Origin: JADLGL01 sp964611195
GTDB lineage: Bacteria; Pseudomonadota; Alphaproteobacteria; Rhizobiales; Kaistiaceae
NCBI GenBank assembly: GCA_964611195.1
Contig: CAZSXA010000017.1
Location: forward strand, 1-22,427
DNA length: 22,427 nucleotides
Direction: 5' to 3'
Numbering within the stretch: position 1 is the first letter of the stretch; the number at the start of each line of letters is the position of its first letter. Both the position numbers and the translations under genes were made by a program. Shown here in pieces: positions 21,544 to 22,427 of the stretch. The notes beneath the pieces were generated by a model, which worked only from the letters and a program-made list of their open reading frames with translations, did not search any database and was not told the origin of the DNA.

Positions 21544-22427
21544 ATGACTGTTCTTCTCAACCGCGACACCAAGATCATCGTCCAAGGCTTCACCGGCCGC
21601 ATCGGCTCGTTCCATGCCGAGGACGCCATCAATAACGGCACCAACGTCGTCGGCGGCGTGACGCCCGGAAAGGGCGGCACGGAACATCTCGGCCGGCCGG
21701 TCTTCGACACCGTCGCCGAGGCCGTCGAGGCCACCGGCGCCGACGCCTCGATCATGTTCGTGCCGCCGCCCTTCGCCGCGGACTCGATCATGGAGGCCGC
21801 CGATGCCGGGCTGAAGCTTTCGGTTTCGATCGCCGACGGCATCCCGACTCAGGACATGATCGCGGTGAAACGTTACCTTGCGACGTTTCCGGCCGAGCGC
21901 CGCATGCGCTTCGTCGGTCCGAACTGCGCCGGCATCATTTCGCCGGGCGTCGGCATGATGGGCATCATGCCGCCGCACATATACCGGCAGGGCCGCATCG
22001 GCATCGTCGCCCGTTCCGGCACGCTCAGCTACGAAGCCGCCGCGCAGATCCAGCAGCATGGCCTCGGCGTCTCGACGTCGGTCGGCATCGGCGGCGATCC
22101 GGTCAACGGCACGTCGTTCAAGGATGTGCTGGAACTGTTCCAGGACGATCCGGAGACGGATGCGGTGATTCTGATCGGCGAGATCGGTGGCCCGCAGGAA
22201 GTCGAGGCGGCGGAATACATCAAGGCGTCGATGACCAAGCCAGTGGTCGCATACATCGCCGGGCTCAGCGCGCCGAAGGGCCGCAAGATGGGCCATGCCG
22301 GCGCGATCTCGGCGGCCGGCGAAACCGCGAAGGACAAGGCCGATGCGCTTGAAGCCGCCGGCGTGACGATTGCCCCGACGCCGTCCGACATCGGCAACGC
22401 CGTCGCCAAGGTGATGAACGTCGCGGC
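21544..22427 (+). CDS. mtkB: malate-CoA ligase (malate thiokinase) alpha subunit, 3' end cut by the window
   Basis: The CoA-binding, phospho-histidine subunit that pairs with MtkA. The frame starts at ATG 21544 (AGGGA eight bases upstream, 11 bp after the mtkA stop). It runs 294 codons to the window edge without a stop, so only a few residues are probably missing (the family is about 295-300). Visible features: TKIIVQGFTGRIGSFHAEDA (CoA Rossmann loop), GVTPGKGGTEHLGRPVFDTV, FVGPNCAGIISPG, GRIGIVARSGTLSYE, GIGGDPVNGT, and the active-site GHAGAIS with His251, which is phosphorylated in this family. It is homologous to SucD; the mcl-mtkA context supports malate as substrate. Confidence 0.88.
   Translation, partial: MTVLLNRDTKIIVQGFTGRIGSFHAEDAINNGTNVVGGVTPGKGGTEHLGRPVFDTVAEAVEATGADASIMFVPPPFAADSIMEAADAGLKLSVSIADGIPTQDMIAVKRYLATFPAERRMRFVGPNCAGIISPGVGMMGIMPPHIYRQGRIGIVARSGTLSYEAAAQIQQHGLGVSTSVGIGGDPVNGTSFKDVLELFQDDPETDAVILIGEIGGPQEVEAAEYIKASMTKPVVAYIAGLSAPKGRKMGHAGAISAAGETAKDKADALEAAGVTIAPTPSDIGNAVAKVMNVA

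Overview
The window is G+C-rich DNA from an alphaproteobacterium, most likely a member of the Hyphomicrobiales (Rhizobiales). This rests on the gene blocks rsmI-yraN-gshB, rph-rdgB-hemW facing hrcA, a TipAS-type MerR regulator and a serine-cycle module, together with strong GC bias at third codon positions. It reads as a draft or metagenome assembly: there is a 10-N gap at 3789-3798 and at least one demonstrable local mis-join. No RNA gene, CRISPR array or recognisable transposase was seen.

Layout. (1) 1-393: lower-G+C DNA foreign to what follows. It holds the 3' end of an unknown plus-strand gene, a 75-aa unknown gene and a perfect 13-bp hairpin. It abuts a comM/yifB AAA ATPase gene cut off just after its Walker A motif. 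(2) 1212-3348, minus: an F420-dependent-NADP-reductase-like protein, a short-chain dehydrogenase and a secreted DUF7282-like protein. (3) 3490-5910, minus: rsmI, yraN and gshB. gshB is interrupted by the N gap, a 26-bp duplication and a 112-bp piece of a tryptophan synthase beta gene. Removing 148 bp restores a normal 315-residue GshB. (4) 6065-7321, plus: a lipoprotein with a periplasmic leucine-binding fold (penicillin-binding-protein-activator type), divergent from rsmI. (5) 7322-9836, minus: rph-rdgB-hemW, coupled by 4-bp stop/start overlaps. (6) 9941-11041: hrcA, not followed by grpE. (7) 11038-13154: an adenosine-kinase-like PfkB kinase divergent from a four-TM class III nucleotidyl cyclase. 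A perfect 16-bp palindrome lies between them. (8) 13151-15162, minus: a secreted FG-GAP/VCBS repeat protein, a REP-like palindrome and an aldo/keto reductase. (9) 15301-16071: a MerR/TipAS regulator with a typical long-spacer promoter and dyad. (10) 16117-19137, minus: a secreted PQQ-type sugar dehydrogenase and a half-size ABC exporter. (11) 19380-22427, plus: malyl-CoA lyase and the two subunits of malate-CoA ligase, the last running off the right edge.

How the genes work together. The right-hand operon converts malate plus CoA and ATP to malyl-CoA and then to acetyl-CoA plus glyoxylate. These are the last steps of the serine cycle, which points to C1 or glyoxylate metabolism. The central blocks are housekeeping: rRNA methylation, glutathione synthesis, tRNA 3' maturation, nucleotide-pool cleaning, heme handling and heat-shock repression. 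Packing is tight: two convergent pairs share a CTAG as both stop codons and a third pair abuts with no gap. At least three genes appear to use TTG starts. I found no convincing new multi-gene system. The points most worth checking are the comM junction, the gshB/trpB mis-join, the 12063-12078 operator-like palindrome and the serine-cycle operon.
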